This document shows, one piece after another, positions 9,394 through 21,192 of a DNA stretch of 24,314 nt. The number at the start of each line of letters is the position of its first letter. The first letter of the stretch is position 1. The stretch lies in the NCBI GenBank assembly GCA_015499985.1, contig JAAAUF010000642.1, positions 1 through 24,314 of the forward strand. Reading direction: 5' to 3'. The notes below the pieces were generated by a model that saw only the letters and a program-made list of their open reading frames with translations, searched no databases and had not been told where the DNA came from. The position numbers were made by a program, and so were the translations under genes. Source of the DNA: Haplosporangium gracile. Its lineage: Eukaryota; Mortierellomycota; Mortierellomycetes; Mortierellales; Mortierellaceae.

Positions 9394-12300
9394 ATGAAGT
9401 TTGCAAAGCAGCTCAGCCTAAGAAGCATCCCGAGCTGGGCGCCCTACTACCTCGACTACAAGTCCCTCAAGGGATACATCAAGTCCTCCTTCAAGGACTT
9501 TACCGGTAAGTTATTTTTACTCTTCTCTGCATTGGCTGTGTCTGCCGTGTGTGTTGTCTTCTTTTGCAAATCCTTCGAGGACCAAGGAGGATGTAGAAGA
9601 GGGTAAGAGAGAGATGATAGAAGTGTTACTGCTTGATCAGTCAACAATCGATGGTGTGCAGAAAAACGTGGGCATGATCGAGTGCATTAGGACGTGGGAG
9701 GAAAACAAAAGGAGTATAGAAAGGCCAGTGCGAGTGTGAGAAGTGTTCAAGTATGGGCGAAGAGGAAGAGGGAAGGATTGAGTGTACATTCTTCGTCTTC
9801 TCCGCCCCTCTTTGCTACACTATAGGTTAGTAAGAGTGTGTGGACCAACTTTGTTTTTCTCAAACTAACACTCTCCCCTCACACCAATGCTATTCTTCTC
9901 TGCCTCACGAATAGGACCCTTAGAGTCTCTTGAGAGCCTGGATCACGAGGACCACGAACACGGAGAGACCGACCAGATCATAGAGCCATCCATCCCTCCA
10001 AAAGCATCCCCCGAGAGCGTCGCTGCTCTTACCGATGCCGACAGTGAAAGTCCTGTCGTCCTTCAGGAAAACCATCATCATGTTACGCTAACGACCGCAC
10101 AGGAGGAAAATGACCTTCTTGTCAAGGAGGCGGTGTCTTCAACGTCCAGTAACAACAAGAAATCAGATGAAGAAGAGACTGCTCGGGAGGCATCGATCAA
10201 CATCATTGTCGAGGGCTTCAAGGCGTTGCTCTGGGCTGAGTTGGAGAAGGTCAATGCACGCTACGAGGCCCAGGAACGGATTGCCAGCGTCACCATGGAG
10301 CGACTCAACGCCAGCGTAAGCTTCTCTCACTCTTTCCTCTTTTTTTCATACTTGCTGCTTTGATTTCTCCATTTGTTCTAGTCCAGGGTATTGGCAGGTG
10401 GACGGGATGAACTAAAGTGTCATCACTGGCATGACAAAGCATACAGAGGTGATTTAAGGAAAGCAGGCTGAGGATTTTTTCCCCTCGTCTTTCCTTTTTT
10501 TGAAGGGCGTGCATGCGTGTGTGCATGTGTGTGTGCATGTGTGCTGACAAGACAGATGGCATGAGAAACTTTCCTCCCTTCCCTCTCCAAAGGAGGGAGG
10601 GTTGAAGGAAGGAAGGAAGGAAGGAAGGAAGGAGATGTGGATGTGAGCACGGTGCACCCTTGATTTATTATTTTTTTGTTCATGCAATATGCTTATAAGG
10701 GGCTTATGCAATGCGGGGAAGGACTGATTCTAACACGCGCAGACATCTAACTACAAGGACCAATTTAAACCGTTTTTTTGTCTCTTTTTACTTATTATAG
10801 TGGAGAGCAAACTTTACCCCTGCCGAACTCAAGCAATGGTACGTTACTGTGTCCTAGAATGGAAGAACAATGGCGTTGACGTTAAAGACTAACCACGAAT
10901 TACTATCACTTATGGATACAATAGGAGGAGCGACCTAACGGTACTCATCCTAAACCTGGAGTACCTGCTCGAGTTCAGCAAGACAAACATTACGGGATTC
11001 AAAAAGATTATCAAAAAGTTTGACAAGCACTACCGCGGATGCCGCCCCTCGGGTCTCACATCGTCCTCGGGATCGTCGATCCATCTCCCCGACTATCACC
11101 ACCAGCAGCAGCAACTACAAGGTGCAGATCACAACGGCAGCGGGCACCTTACCCCTTCCAACGGTACCCTTCATCACAACAATAACAACAACAACAATGC
11201 GATCACCTACCTTGGCACATCGTCCGAGGCCGAGACGGCAGGAACATTGTCAGTGTTCAGCGCTTTGGGGATCCATGGGCGGAGTACACCTACGATCTAC
11301 CTGCCCCACAACTACCCAGAGCCGGCTTCAAGTCTGCACCCCCAGGAGCCCTTTATCCGCAATGTGCATTCGCCTGCAACACAGTCCAAGAGCCTGTTCT
11401 ACCACAATTATTATGAAGGCGTGTCAGCTTTGAGTCTCGAGTTTTGGAAGATGGTGACGGAGCGGACCTTTGCCAAGAGTGAAAAGGACGAGCGACTCCT
11501 TGCCGAAGCAAGAACTGTAAGTCCGATGTGTTTGTTGTTATTCTTCATGTCGTGATTGCCCTTTGTGTTTTGCTTGTTTGATCGGATTATGTTTTCCGTA
11601 GGACACGCCGAATGATTAACGTACGGGAGTGACGGACCGCGTGGATGGTGCTTACGCGATTGTAAGACACAACACGGATCGGGGATGGAAGTGAGAGATT
11701 TGTTTATCTAACCAACACTATGCTATCTCTTTTTGTTCCCAACGATAGCTCTGGAGAAAGCGCACACCCGTGGTGGCTGAGCGGTTGTCGCCTTTGCCGT
11801 TGAGCGTGGATCCCAAGGATTACCCTGTATGGGACGATCTGGACTTGGACATTCTTCCTTCTGGTCGTATCTCAAGACTATGGGTGGTGCTTGCAGAGGA
11901 TGCCATGAGCACCCCCATCCGGGTCCCCGTCATCGTTGCCAAGGGAGTCCGTCCCGGACCTGTTGTCGGTCTTGTAAGTTCCCCTCTCACTGTCATTCAC
12001 ATTTGTGGCGGGCTTTATTTGTTTTCACAAAAAGTCTTGTGCACGCTGGCCTTTTTACAACTGACTAACTTTTATGCTGCGATAATGATGAAATTAGACG
12101 GCAGCGCTGCATGGAAACGAGCTGAACGGAATCCCATTGACACATCGTCTTGTGCTGCAGGAGATTCAATGTCAGGCACTTCACGGAATTGTGGTCGCAG
12201 TCCCTGTGGCCAACGTTCCTGGATACCTGGCTCAGCAACGTGGTTTCACCGACGGCACCGATCTCAACCGTCTCATGCCCGGGTACTCTTCGTTTTCTCT

Positions 12301-13163
12301 CTGCCAATTGAATTGGTATCCTTTGTCATAGTTAACGACGGACTTACTGTGTTGTTACTAACCCTCATTTGATGATTCATTTACAAAAACGAATAGAAAG
12401 AAGAATGGAACGACCTCGCAGGTGTACTCGTACAACTTGATGACGAGACTGGTGAAACACTTTACGCACCTTATTGATCTGCACACGGCCTCCAAGGGAC
12501 GCGTCAACTCGCTCTACGTGCGCGCCAACATGCAGAACTCGATCACGCGACACATGGCCCGCCTCCAAAACCCTCAGATCATTGTCCACAATACCTCCCC
12601 AGATGGATCGCTGAGAGGCGCGGCGATGCAGCAGTACAATATTCCAGCGATCACGGTTGAGATTGGTGATCCAGCCCGGTTCCAGAAGCGATTTGTCAAG
12701 TCTGCGATCTTGGGTGTGACCAACATCCTGAGTCATCTCAAGATGGTCGAGGATGAGCACGAAGTCCAAGACTACGACCCCGTTGTCTGCGCCAAGAGCG
12801 TACGTATCCCCCTTTGTTATTAGCTGTTGTCAATTGTATACTAATGATCAACTTTTTTGTTTTGCCCTCTACTAACGCTCTCTTTCTCTGATGTATATTC
12901 CCAATTAGTACTGGATATTCACAAAGGGAGGAGGAATATTGAATGTCCTGCCAGATGTGAATACATGGGTACGGAAGGGCGAGTTGATTGCGACGTTGCA
13001 CAACATCTTTGGACTGGAGGAGCACCGATATTTTGCGCCCGAGGACGGAATTGTGGTCGGCAAATCTGTCGACCCCGTTTGTCAGAGTGGTTGTCGTATC
13101 TTGCACCTCGGAGTCGTCAGCGATCGATTCCCTGAGGGCAAAATTGATGACGGACACATGTAG
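9394..13163 (+). CDS. SPX domain fused to AstE/AspA-type (COG3608) zinc deacylase, 8 exons
   Basis: Exons: 9394-9505, 9915-10315, 10801-10838, 10925-11516, 11749-11973, 12098-12282, 12397-12799, 12909-13163 (2211 nt, 736 aa). The N-terminus is a clear SPX domain: MKFAKQL, then IPSWAPYYLDYKSLK (Tyr22 and Lys26, positions used by other SPX domains to bind inositol pyrophosphates). An acidic, Ser-rich insert spans about 39-130. Next come FKALLWAELEKVNARYE (139-155) and TGFKKIIKKFDKH (207-219) with the basic helix. A disordered His/Gln/Asn-rich linker runs from about 220 to 310. From about 380 the protein resembles succinylglutamate desuccinylase/aspartoacylase-like zinc hydrolases of M14 fold: HGNE gives zinc ligands His461 and Glu464, DLH gives His547, DLNR gives the substrate-binding Arg514, and VEIG gives the probable catalytic Glu606. 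A beta-rich C-terminal domain closes the protein. It is predicted catalytically competent, but the substrate is unknown; it need not act on succinylglutamate or N-acetylaspartate. Exon 3 is only 38 nt. Splice sites are GT-AG; intron 6 has the weakest donor (GTACTC). Confidence 0.9.
10605..10632. repeat. (AAGG)7 microsatellite in intron 2 of the SPX gene
   Basis: Seven perfect AAGG units inside the 485-nt second intron. The intron also carries GTGCATGTGTG repeats near 10509-10543. Confidence 0.9.
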
Positions 13164-13364
13164 ATTTGTCATTAAGCGCGGTCCCTCATCATGGACTCTT
13201 GGGGCTCTTTTTTTGGAATTGATCAGGAGCGAGTGAGCTCTGTGATCATGACCATAGAGGAGAAGAAGGAGGAAGGGTTACGCCCAAAGGAGTAGACGTT
13301 CATACGACGCGGGCTGTAGAGTCCCTTTTTCGTTCAGACCTATTTATTTCTTCGCCAAGGTCAA

Positions 13365-13370
13365 AATAAA
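13365..13370 (+). terminator. poly(A) signal of the SPX-deacylase gene
   Basis: AATAAA 202 nt after the stop codon, followed by T-rich sequence. Confidence 0.6.
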
Positions 13371-15559
13371 ACAGCGACATCATTTTCTTTATTATTGTCA
13401 TCTATCATCGTCTTGAAAATGCTCGCAATTGCATGCCATTTTTTCTCACCCTTGCGATCCCATCATAGATAAGTGAAATTGGGGATGCTAGCACCTCGCT
13501 TATCCACAACCCTATCTTGTTTTCCGGGTAGAGAGAATAAGAGAATCCTGGCCGGGCTGGTGTTGAAAATGACATACCCAAAAAAAAAAAAAAAAACATT
13601 TGCGACTCTTGAACTGTAGGAGGAAAGGTATTAATAGCGAAAACGCAGATATGAAAGTGGCTCTTATGTCTGAGCGTGGAACAAGGCGGCTGGGTGGGGA
13701 TGAGTGTGATGCGCACTGCTTAGCTACACCTCCCTGCTTTGTTGATGATGGACTTCAGCCCTGCGTTTTGCCTATATGGATCCAATTCCTCAGAACAATT
13801 TCGTTGATATGCTGGCAAAATTGTATTGGGAATCGGTCGGAGAATAGCGAACAAATGTGAGCAGAGCTGGATGGACTACGTGATGATTATTATTGCGGTG
13901 GGTGGATGTATGACGATGGAGGATGAGAGGGAGAGGGAGACCCAAGAAGAAGAGTTGAAAAATAAAATGAAGTGGAGGAGAGGGTGGAGCGGGTTGCATG
14001 CTTGCATGGGTCTGGAGAAAGAGGCTGAAAGGGGAAAGAGAGGAAATTGTTGGAATTTCTTTTTTGCGGGGGAAAGGCTTGGGAGGGAGAAGAGGGTTGC
14101 TCGCTTAGCTATTCGATCGCGGATGTCTTCGTACCATCCATCTTCTGACGAAAAGAATAGAGCACCTGAATGGCGTGGTGACGAGGTCTGCACAGCATGC
14201 TCCCTCTCTATTTTTCAATGACAAGTGGCGAGTGTCACAGTGAATGTTTGCTTTGTTGTGTCTTTTCCTTCATTCACTCAAAAATGGGCTTGTGGGTACC
14301 CCACTCACCTGTGTGTGTGACATTTTTTGATTTCTTTTTGCGATCCATCGTTATCAAGCAGCAGTGAGCAGGCTTGCCCGGCGGGAGGGTGTACAAAGCT
14401 CATATCTCTCTTGAGTCCGATTCGGAAAGAAAACAAATCCTATTTTTAGCACCATGACCCACACACACACACATAATAACCATGGAGCAAAAAGCACACA
14501 ATCAGCAAATAAACAAATAAACAAACAGATATACAGCGAAACCGAACAACAAAAGACAGCGCGGGGTAGAGAGGGAGGATGTGGGTGTGGGATTGGTGCT
14601 TGGTGCTTGGTTGTTATTGTCGTTTTTGTGGTAGATGGTGGCAGAAGGAGAGAAAATGGCTTGCATGTTGTTGTTGTTGTTGTTTTACTTTTTTTTTTTC
14701 TTTTGATCGCGTGGGGTGGTGGTTTTGGGTTTGAGAACACGAAGAATAGAAAAAAAGTGGCGAAAGGATAGAGGAGAGGCATGGTATTAGGATTCGAGAT
14801 CAAAAGTAAGAGAATCATGAGGTAAAGAGAGAAACAAACAAACAAAACAAGTTTGGATGAGTGTGTATGTGTACCTGTGCCCCGATCCATGGACCATTAT
14901 TGATGATGTTGTTGTTACTCAATGGACCATTGACAAACTCAAATCAAGGCAAAAGAAAAGCAAAGGTAGCTCCTCTATCTCGAATGAGATACCACACAGA
15001 CAACAAGAAAAAAATGATGGGCACTGGCGCCCACCGACAACCTTCAATCCATTTTTTCTTGGTGCTCTTGTCCTCGCTCCTTGTTCATTCATGTTATACC
15101 AAAAGAAAAAAAGATTGGCGGTGTCCGTGGAAGAGATTTGATTTGCAGACCTACTTTCCCTCTCCCTCTCTCTTCAGAGACAGAGAGATAGGAAATAAAA
15201 ATTGTAATTTGGACCCGTCAGCTTGTTGGTAGCAGTGAGAAGACGGGCGAATAGGAGACGAGGTCTGTACGACAGGCGGTGTACCTATTCTTTTTTTTCT
15301 TTTTTCTTTTTCCTTTTGACTCCTTCGCTAACTTTTTTTTTGTCTGGGGCCTCGTTCTGTTTTTATGATTGGGTGTAACGAGAGTAAGGTTTCTTTTTTT
15401 CTGCATCGAAGAGTAATGACAAGTATGTGGGTATGTGCGACAATAGAGGACAGAAGAAGAAGCCAAGAAAGAAGCTGCCTCTCCCACCCTCACCCCTTAC
15501 CCTCAACTCCCTTCCTTCTCACTTTCGCCTTCATCATTCAAAGTGAGGGAAAGGTGGTG

Positions 15560-15560
<1 letters not shown>

Positions 15561-15592
<32 letters not shown>

Positions 15593-15593
15593 G
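15561..15593. repeat. (TTG)11 microsatellite
   Basis: Eleven perfect TTG units. A second run of about seven units lies at 16918-16940. Confidence 0.95.
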
Positions 15594-15744
15594 CGTGCCT
15601 CAATGCAAAAGGAAATAATGCACACGGAGCAAAAAAACCAAAAAACAAGATGCATGGCTGCAGGAAAAAGATGTCAATTATTGTTGTTATTAGGACTGAG
15701 CTGTGCTACAGTGAGGGACACACTTTCCTTCTTCGGCTCTCCCT

Positions 15745-15748
<4 letters not shown>

Positions 15749-15780
<32 letters not shown>

Positions 15781-15801
15781 TCTCTCTCCCTCTCTCTCTC
15801 T
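15749..15801. repeat. CT tract
   Basis: A nearly uninterrupted (TC)n run of about 50 nt with three CCC interruptions. Confidence 0.9.
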
Positions 15802-16105
15802 TTGTTGCTACACTTTCTTTCTCTCTGTCGCTCTTTGCTCTTCTTGGGCTATTCCTGTCAAAAGATAATGGACTGACGGGTAGACAGATACAGAGAAAGA
15901 GCGCCTAGTATTATATTACCACCAAAGGAGAATAAGAGAGAGATTAGATTGCATGAGATGTGTGTGCCTGTGTTCCCGTGTGTATCCATGTGCTGTCTAC
16001 CTTGTCTTCGTCCTTGGTACGATTTACAAAGTGTCCGTCCCTTATTGTCTTTCATTGTTTTCGTGATCTTTTCCTTTTTTTATTTTCTCCTTTCATATGC
16101 TATTC

Positions 16106-16124
16106 TTTTTTTTTTTTTTTTTTT
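16106..16124. repeat. poly(T) run (T19)
   Basis: Homopolymer in a T-rich context, followed by a GAGA-rich stretch. Confidence 0.9.
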
Positions 16125-16384
16125 GACGGAGAGAGAGAAAGAAAGAAAAAATACCTCCTTTACCGTGTTCTTGAAGCAGTAAGCGACGGTCTATCTAATC
16201 AATCGGTAGTGATAAGGATGGGTAGTTGGTGTCGAGTAGGATGACGGTGAATGAGCGTGACAAATAGCATACTTATTTTACTTGGCTTGGCTGTCCTTTT
16301 CATGCACTGACGACGAGCGTTCTCTGCCACTACTACCTACTTGTCTGCGCCTCCGCATGCCAATGAGGATCGAATTGATCAAAC

Positions 16385-16419
16385 ACGATCATTAACTGAT
16401 CGGATCAGTTCCTGATCGT
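16385..16419. repeat. 35-bp nested GATC palindrome
   Basis: The outer arms ACGATCA and TGATCGT are exact inverses. The inner arms AACTGATC and GATCAGTT are exact inverses around a single central G at 16402. The only mismatch is a two-base TT/CC step between them. Six GATC tetramers fall within 16368-16417. It may be a dimeric protein-binding site. Confidence 0.75.
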
Positions 16420-17861
16420 CGTTTCGTTCTTGTCAGATAGACCTATCAGACGCGTCTTTTTGATTGTAGGAAGACGATTGTGTTCTTCTTTCGGAATTAC
16501 TCAATCGAATGCACAAAGCAAAGAGAGTGCTTTTTAGGAAGAGTTGCTTATAGGAGATGCGTGGGTCCTGACAGCGGCGATGATGAGCACATTCATAAAT
16601 AGGGCTACCGCTCCTGGTTCGCACGCTTGAGCCAATACATTTGTTCATTTCATGCTAACAAATAACAATATCGAGATGAGAGAGGTGGTGTTATGCTCTA
16701 ATCGTCTCAGGCACAAGAAAAATCAGAAACACTCATTTTGTATGATGACGCATGGATTCTTTTGCTGCTGTACTGTACAACCCATAGGGTAGACACAATT
16801 ATTCATTGAGAAAAAAATAAACAATTGAGAAAAACGTAAAGAGTGAAAGAGAATTCTCCTTCCGTGACTTTTTCATATGTGAACACTCTCTCCTCCTCTT
16901 TCCCTTCACTCTCATTCTTGTTGTTGTTGTTGTTGTTGTTGCTTTTTGGCTTTGAAGAAGACCTAAAAATAAACTTTAAAACATCAATTCTAAGCAATTA
17001 AAAAATGTGCCTGCTTCGGAGGTGGTACTATACTACAAAATCATCCTACTCAAAAAAGATCTGACGAACACAAAAGAGAGAATGAGCGAGAAAGTAATTA
17101 GAATCAGCTCATCTCATTTTCTCAGGTCATCATCTTATTGTTCATCAGGTTCATCATTTTCGCAAACTATTTCTCACTTCGCGTCGTGATCTCATTAAAC
17201 GATGGAAAGAGAAACAGGGCCAGCTTGTTTAGATAAAAAATTCAGAAAAAAAGGATTCGAGTATGCACTGGAAACAATTTGATAGCAGAAAAGCATCAAG
17301 ATGCAAAGGGCTAGTTTGTTTCGGTGTTTGGCTCTCTCCGCCTTTCATATATATTCCTGATGACAATGAAAGGGACGGTGTGGGTGTGTATGGGAGCAAT
17401 TGAGCAGCTATGGGTACTATATGGAGTGAGAAAAGGAGCAGACAAACAGGCACACATACGGAGGTTTCGATCGACGAAGGTACAATGGACAATGAACAAC
17501 AGCTAGACAGCCATAATCTGATGGAGAGGATAAAGTGGCGATTGATGTCCAATCGACATGGCAGCGTGGATGTGGGCATGGACATGGGGATATGAAGACT
17601 ACTATATCGCTCTTCTTTACATCTATCCCATGGTCCCCATGATGCTTGGCTGTGAACAAGACATGATTTGGTTGACTGTGCTGTACTGTGCAACACATAA
17701 TAATACGCAGTGCTGCTTATTGAATACAACTCAATCCCAAAATAACAACAAAAGGGCACTTCTGTCTACAGTCCTGCCCCGCTTCCCACTGTCCTCTCTA
17801 ATAATAAACTAACAAACAGTGATTATAGTAATGAGTACTTAATTGAATTCTTCAGTATGCA

Positions 17862-17868
17862 TATAAAA
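17862..17868 (+). promoter_or_regulatory. TATA box of UAP1
   Basis: TATAAAA in GCATATAAAACGGCCCC, 201 nt upstream of the start codon. It is followed directly by a CT-rich then CA-rich 5' UTR, which is convincing core-promoter structure. Confidence 0.65.
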
Positions 17869-18068
17869 CGGCCCCTTTCTCTTCTCATCTTGTTCCTCTC
17901 CTTTCTTCATCATCTCCTTCTCATCAACACACTTCCTCATCATACACATATACCCTTTCACCAACACAAGTTACCCAAAGACTGCTAGACAGAGCAACCA
18001 GTCGGACATACACACCCACACCAGGCAGAAACACAACAAATAATTACCACCAACAGACACACAAAAAC

Positions 18069-20385
18069 ATGATTGCTGCTCCTACCGCGTCCTTGAACGT
18101 CAACACCGGCGTCAACACTTCCAACAACAACAGCGACGATGTCCGCCAGCTCATCGAGCGCTACCAGGCTGCCGGCCAGGGCCATCTCTTCAACTTTTAC
18201 GACGACCTTAACGACGACGACAAGGCCAAGCTCGTCTCCCAGCTTGAGGCCTTGAACGTCGAGCGTGTCAACAGGATCCACCAAAAGGCCACCACCTGCC
18301 CCTCGCCCATGCTCAACAACCAGTCCGCGACCTTGGCTCCATTGCCCGAAGAGTGCTTTGACTCTATCCTCGAGGCCTCCAAGGACAAGACCCACGAGTG
18401 GCAGACCATCGGTTTGAACCAGATTAGTCAAAACAAGGTCGCTGTCATCCTTCTCGCCGGTGGCCAGGGCACTCGTCTCGGCTCGTCTGCCCCCAAGGGT
18501 TGCTACGACATCAACCTCCCCTCCAACAAGTCCCTCTTCCAGATCCAGGCCGAGCGCATTCTCAAGGTCCAGCAGCTCGCCCAGCAGCAACCCGGCGCTG
18601 TTGCTAACGTTACCATCCCCTGGTACGTCATGACCTCTGGCCCCACTCGCCCCGCCACCGTCGCCTTTTTCCAGGAGAACAACTATTTTGGCCTTTCCTC
18701 CGACAACATCGTCTTCTTCGAGCAAGGTACGTCTCTCTTCTTCATTTTTGTTAGTTGTATAGATGTATGGGAGGGAACTGGAATGGAAGAAGAAGGAAGG
18801 GGTGTTTGTGTGTGCACGAAGAGTAAGAGTACATCGACCGGTGTCACCCTTTTATCTTCAACCTTATCAACAAAAATTTCACCTTCCAGGAGGGAAAGAA
18901 TGGGCACACGACCACTCCTTTTCAGGACACCAACCCATCCCAACAAACCAAGCAGCAAGCAGGGAGACAGATATACAAATAAACAACAACAACACCAAGC
19001 GACAAACTGGCACAGGAACACTACTCTCTCAATCTCCTCTGCTCTTTTCTTTTCATTTTCGTCTTTTTGCTTTGAGCAGCGAAAAAGAAGGGAAAGGAGG
19101 GAGTGTGAAAAAAAGGTGTGGGCTCAGCTATTTTTATATTTGAACTGGACTCTTTTTTTGCACTTTTCAGCAAACAACAGCGACAACAACAACAGCAACT
19201 CGTTATCCCACAGCCAGATAGCCGGACAGTCAACAGGAAGCAATAATCAGCCTTTCCGGCATACGCATTCAGACAACAAAGGGAGAAACGGATGAAAGAG
19301 AGCAGCCTCCCTTCATGGGACTGCACTAATGACGACCAACCAACAATAGGGGGCTAACAGGAAAAGGAGAGGGTTTTTGGATATAAAACATGCATGCATG
19401 CACTGCAGAAGGGACCGATTCCAATTCAACCCTCCCCTGTGTGCACAGTGAATTAACCATAATACACATTTCTTTTTTGAATTTATTAGGAACTCTCCCT
19501 TGCTTGACGTTTGATGGTAAGATCATGATGGAGTCCAAGTCGCAGGTCGCTGTGGCACCCGATGGTAACGGAGGTGTCTATGCTGCTCTCCGCGGAACAG
19601 GAGTCCTCGCTAACATGGCCGAGCGCAAGATCGAGTATCTCCACGCCTACTGCGTGGACAACTGCCTCGTCCGCGTTGCTGACCCCGTCTTTATCGGATA
19701 CTGTGTTTCCAAGAACGCCGACTGCGGTGCCAAGGTCGTCCGCAAGAGCGCTCCCGATGAGCCCGTTGGTGTTGTCTGCCTCCGCAACGCTGCCTTCAAC
19801 GTTGTCGAGTACTCCGAGATTGATGAGGATGTTGCCCACGCCACCAACCCCAAGAACGGCCAGCTTCTCTACAGTGCCGCAAACATTGTCAACCATTTCT
19901 ACACGACTGACTTTTTAAACAAGGTGGAGTCGTTCGAGGGCGATCTCGAGTACCACATTGCCCGCAAGAAGATCAAGACCGTCGACATGCAGACCGGAGA
20001 CGTTATTGCGCCCAAGCAGGTCAACGGCATGAAGCTCGAGATGTTTGTTTTTGACGTTTTCCCCTTCACTGAGCGCATGGCCGTCTTTGAGGTCGACCGT
20101 CGCGAGGAATTTTCTCCCTTGAAGAATGCCCCTGGCACCGGTGTCGACTGTCCCGAGACTTCCCGTCGTGACATCTTGCAGCAAAATGTTCGCTTCTTCG
20201 AGGCCGCTGGTGGCAAGATCGTTGTAGGCGAGGAAGATAACCAGCTCGAGGGTACCCCTACTTTGGAGTTGTCTCCCCTAGTGACTTACTCTGGCGAGGG
20301 TCTTGCCGAGATTGTTGCCGGAAAGTCGATCAAGACTCCCGTCCGCATCCACTCTCTCAAGGAGCTCAAGCGCGTCGTCTTCTAA
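18069..20385 (+). CDS. UAP1: UDP-N-acetylglucosamine pyrophosphorylase, 2 exons
   Basis: Exons 18069-18726 and 19490-20385 (1554 nt, 517 aa; human UAP1 is similar, yeast Qri1 somewhat shorter). It makes UDP-GlcNAc from UTP and GlcNAc-1-phosphate in the cytosol, feeding chitin, N-glycan and GPI-anchor synthesis. Family landmarks: LAGGQGTRLG (129-138) and PKG (142-144) for nucleotide binding; FFEQGTLPC across the splice junction; APDGNGGVYAAL; CVDNCLVRVADPVFIGYC; and KLEMFVFDVFPF. The first about 25 residues are a Ser/Asn/Thr-rich extension typical of variable N-termini. The ATG lies in an AAAACATGATT context, and no better in-frame start precedes it. The single intron is 763 nt, the longest in the window, with donor GTACGT and acceptor TTATTAG, splitting a Gly codon (phase 1). 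Both exons have strong C-ending codon bias, as in a highly expressed gene. Confidence 0.96.
19382..19389 (+). promoter_or_regulatory. TATA-like element inside the UAP1 intron
   Basis: ATATAAAAC lies directly before an ATGCATGCATGCA palindromic run. The ATG at 19390 is in frame with UAP1 exon 2. A functional intronic promoter is possible but unproven; see the finding. Confidence 0.2.
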
Positions 20386-20727
20386 GCGACGTTGTCTCGC
20401 CTCTTCCTTTTTCTTTCTTCCTCTTTATCGCGACTAATACCTGTTTTTTTGTCATCGTATCATGACAAACCCCCCACTCTTCCCTTTTATTCACCTTACA
20501 CATTATCATCTTGCTCTTTTTCGTTCTTTCAATTTTTGTAGATAGAAACGCAGTTGCTCTGGTCAGCGCTGCTAACTCTTATTTTTTTTTTGTCTTGGAT
20601 GTTGTTTTTCATTTTATTCATAATCTGCCGCAATGGCGTTGTTCGTCTCTTTGTAGTATACCCCCCTCAACCACAACCACACCCTGTGGATAAAGAACCA
20701 TGAACAATACGTATTTTGTGGCTCATG

Positions 20728-20733
20728 AATAAA
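20728..20733 (+). terminator. poly(A) signal of UAP1
   Basis: AATAAA 343 nt after the stop codon, preceded by T-rich 3' UTR and followed by CAATAACAATTC. Confidence 0.6.
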
Positions 20734-21192
20734 AAACAATAACAATTCTTATTATCCTTGTGGTTTGCCATTGTCATCTTTCAACTTTCGTGTCACGTCA
20801 ACCTTTCTTTGTTTGTCCCCCATAGTTTGATGCCTCATCGTCCTCTCTCTGATGAAACATACAGACTGGAGCGTGTCTCTTTCCTATCCTCCTACATATT
20901 GTGCCAGCCTGAGGGCGGCTGGGCTTGTTAGCTGTATAACGAAACTAAGGAAATTTAGAGAATGAGGCGAAGAAGACTGATCAATTTGCATCTGAACCAA
21001 GAGCATTAACAGATTCAACGACCTCAGTTACATTAGCAAGGTTTTCATTTGAGGGTGTGATCAGATCCATTTCTCGTCGGTCATCCTCACTCATCGTGCT
21101 TGCTCTGTTTCATTTCACGAACGCTCACTCAACCCGTCTGAGTGCATCCTCAAGAAACTTTTTTCTTTTCGCGCGCGTGAATGTTGCTCGAG

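Larger units (their letters stand above)
13371..17861. other. long repeat-rich intergenic region without a supported gene
   Basis: About 4.5 kb of skewed, low-complexity sequence: an A18 run near 13580, (CA)n at about 14461, AAAC repeats at about 14510 and 14830, (TTG)n twice, a long CT tract and a T19 run. ORFs of up to about 180 codons occur (14890-14354 minus, 13826-14221 plus), but their translations are low-complexity or show no family features and they lack neighbouring exons. I see no tRNA, rRNA or transposon. A GATC-rich palindrome is listed separately. Confidence 0.5.

Noticed and set aside
13826..14221. 131-codon + ORF
   Set aside because: Glu/Arg-rich product of a GAGA-type purine-rich stretch; no recognisable family and no promoter or poly(A) signal nearby.
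14354..14890. 178-codon minus ORF
   Set aside because: Translation is Phe/Leu-, Thr- and Pro-rich low-complexity from CA, GTT and T runs; no domain and no supporting exons.
15365..15868. 167-codon + ORF
   Set aside because: Dominated by (TTG)n and (TC)n microsatellites read as poly-Val and Ser/Leu.
17985..18725. 246-codon ORF on minus opposite UAP1 exon 1
   Set aside because: Same cause: a mirror of UAP1 codon bias, giving Leu/Val/Gly/Asp-rich sequence.
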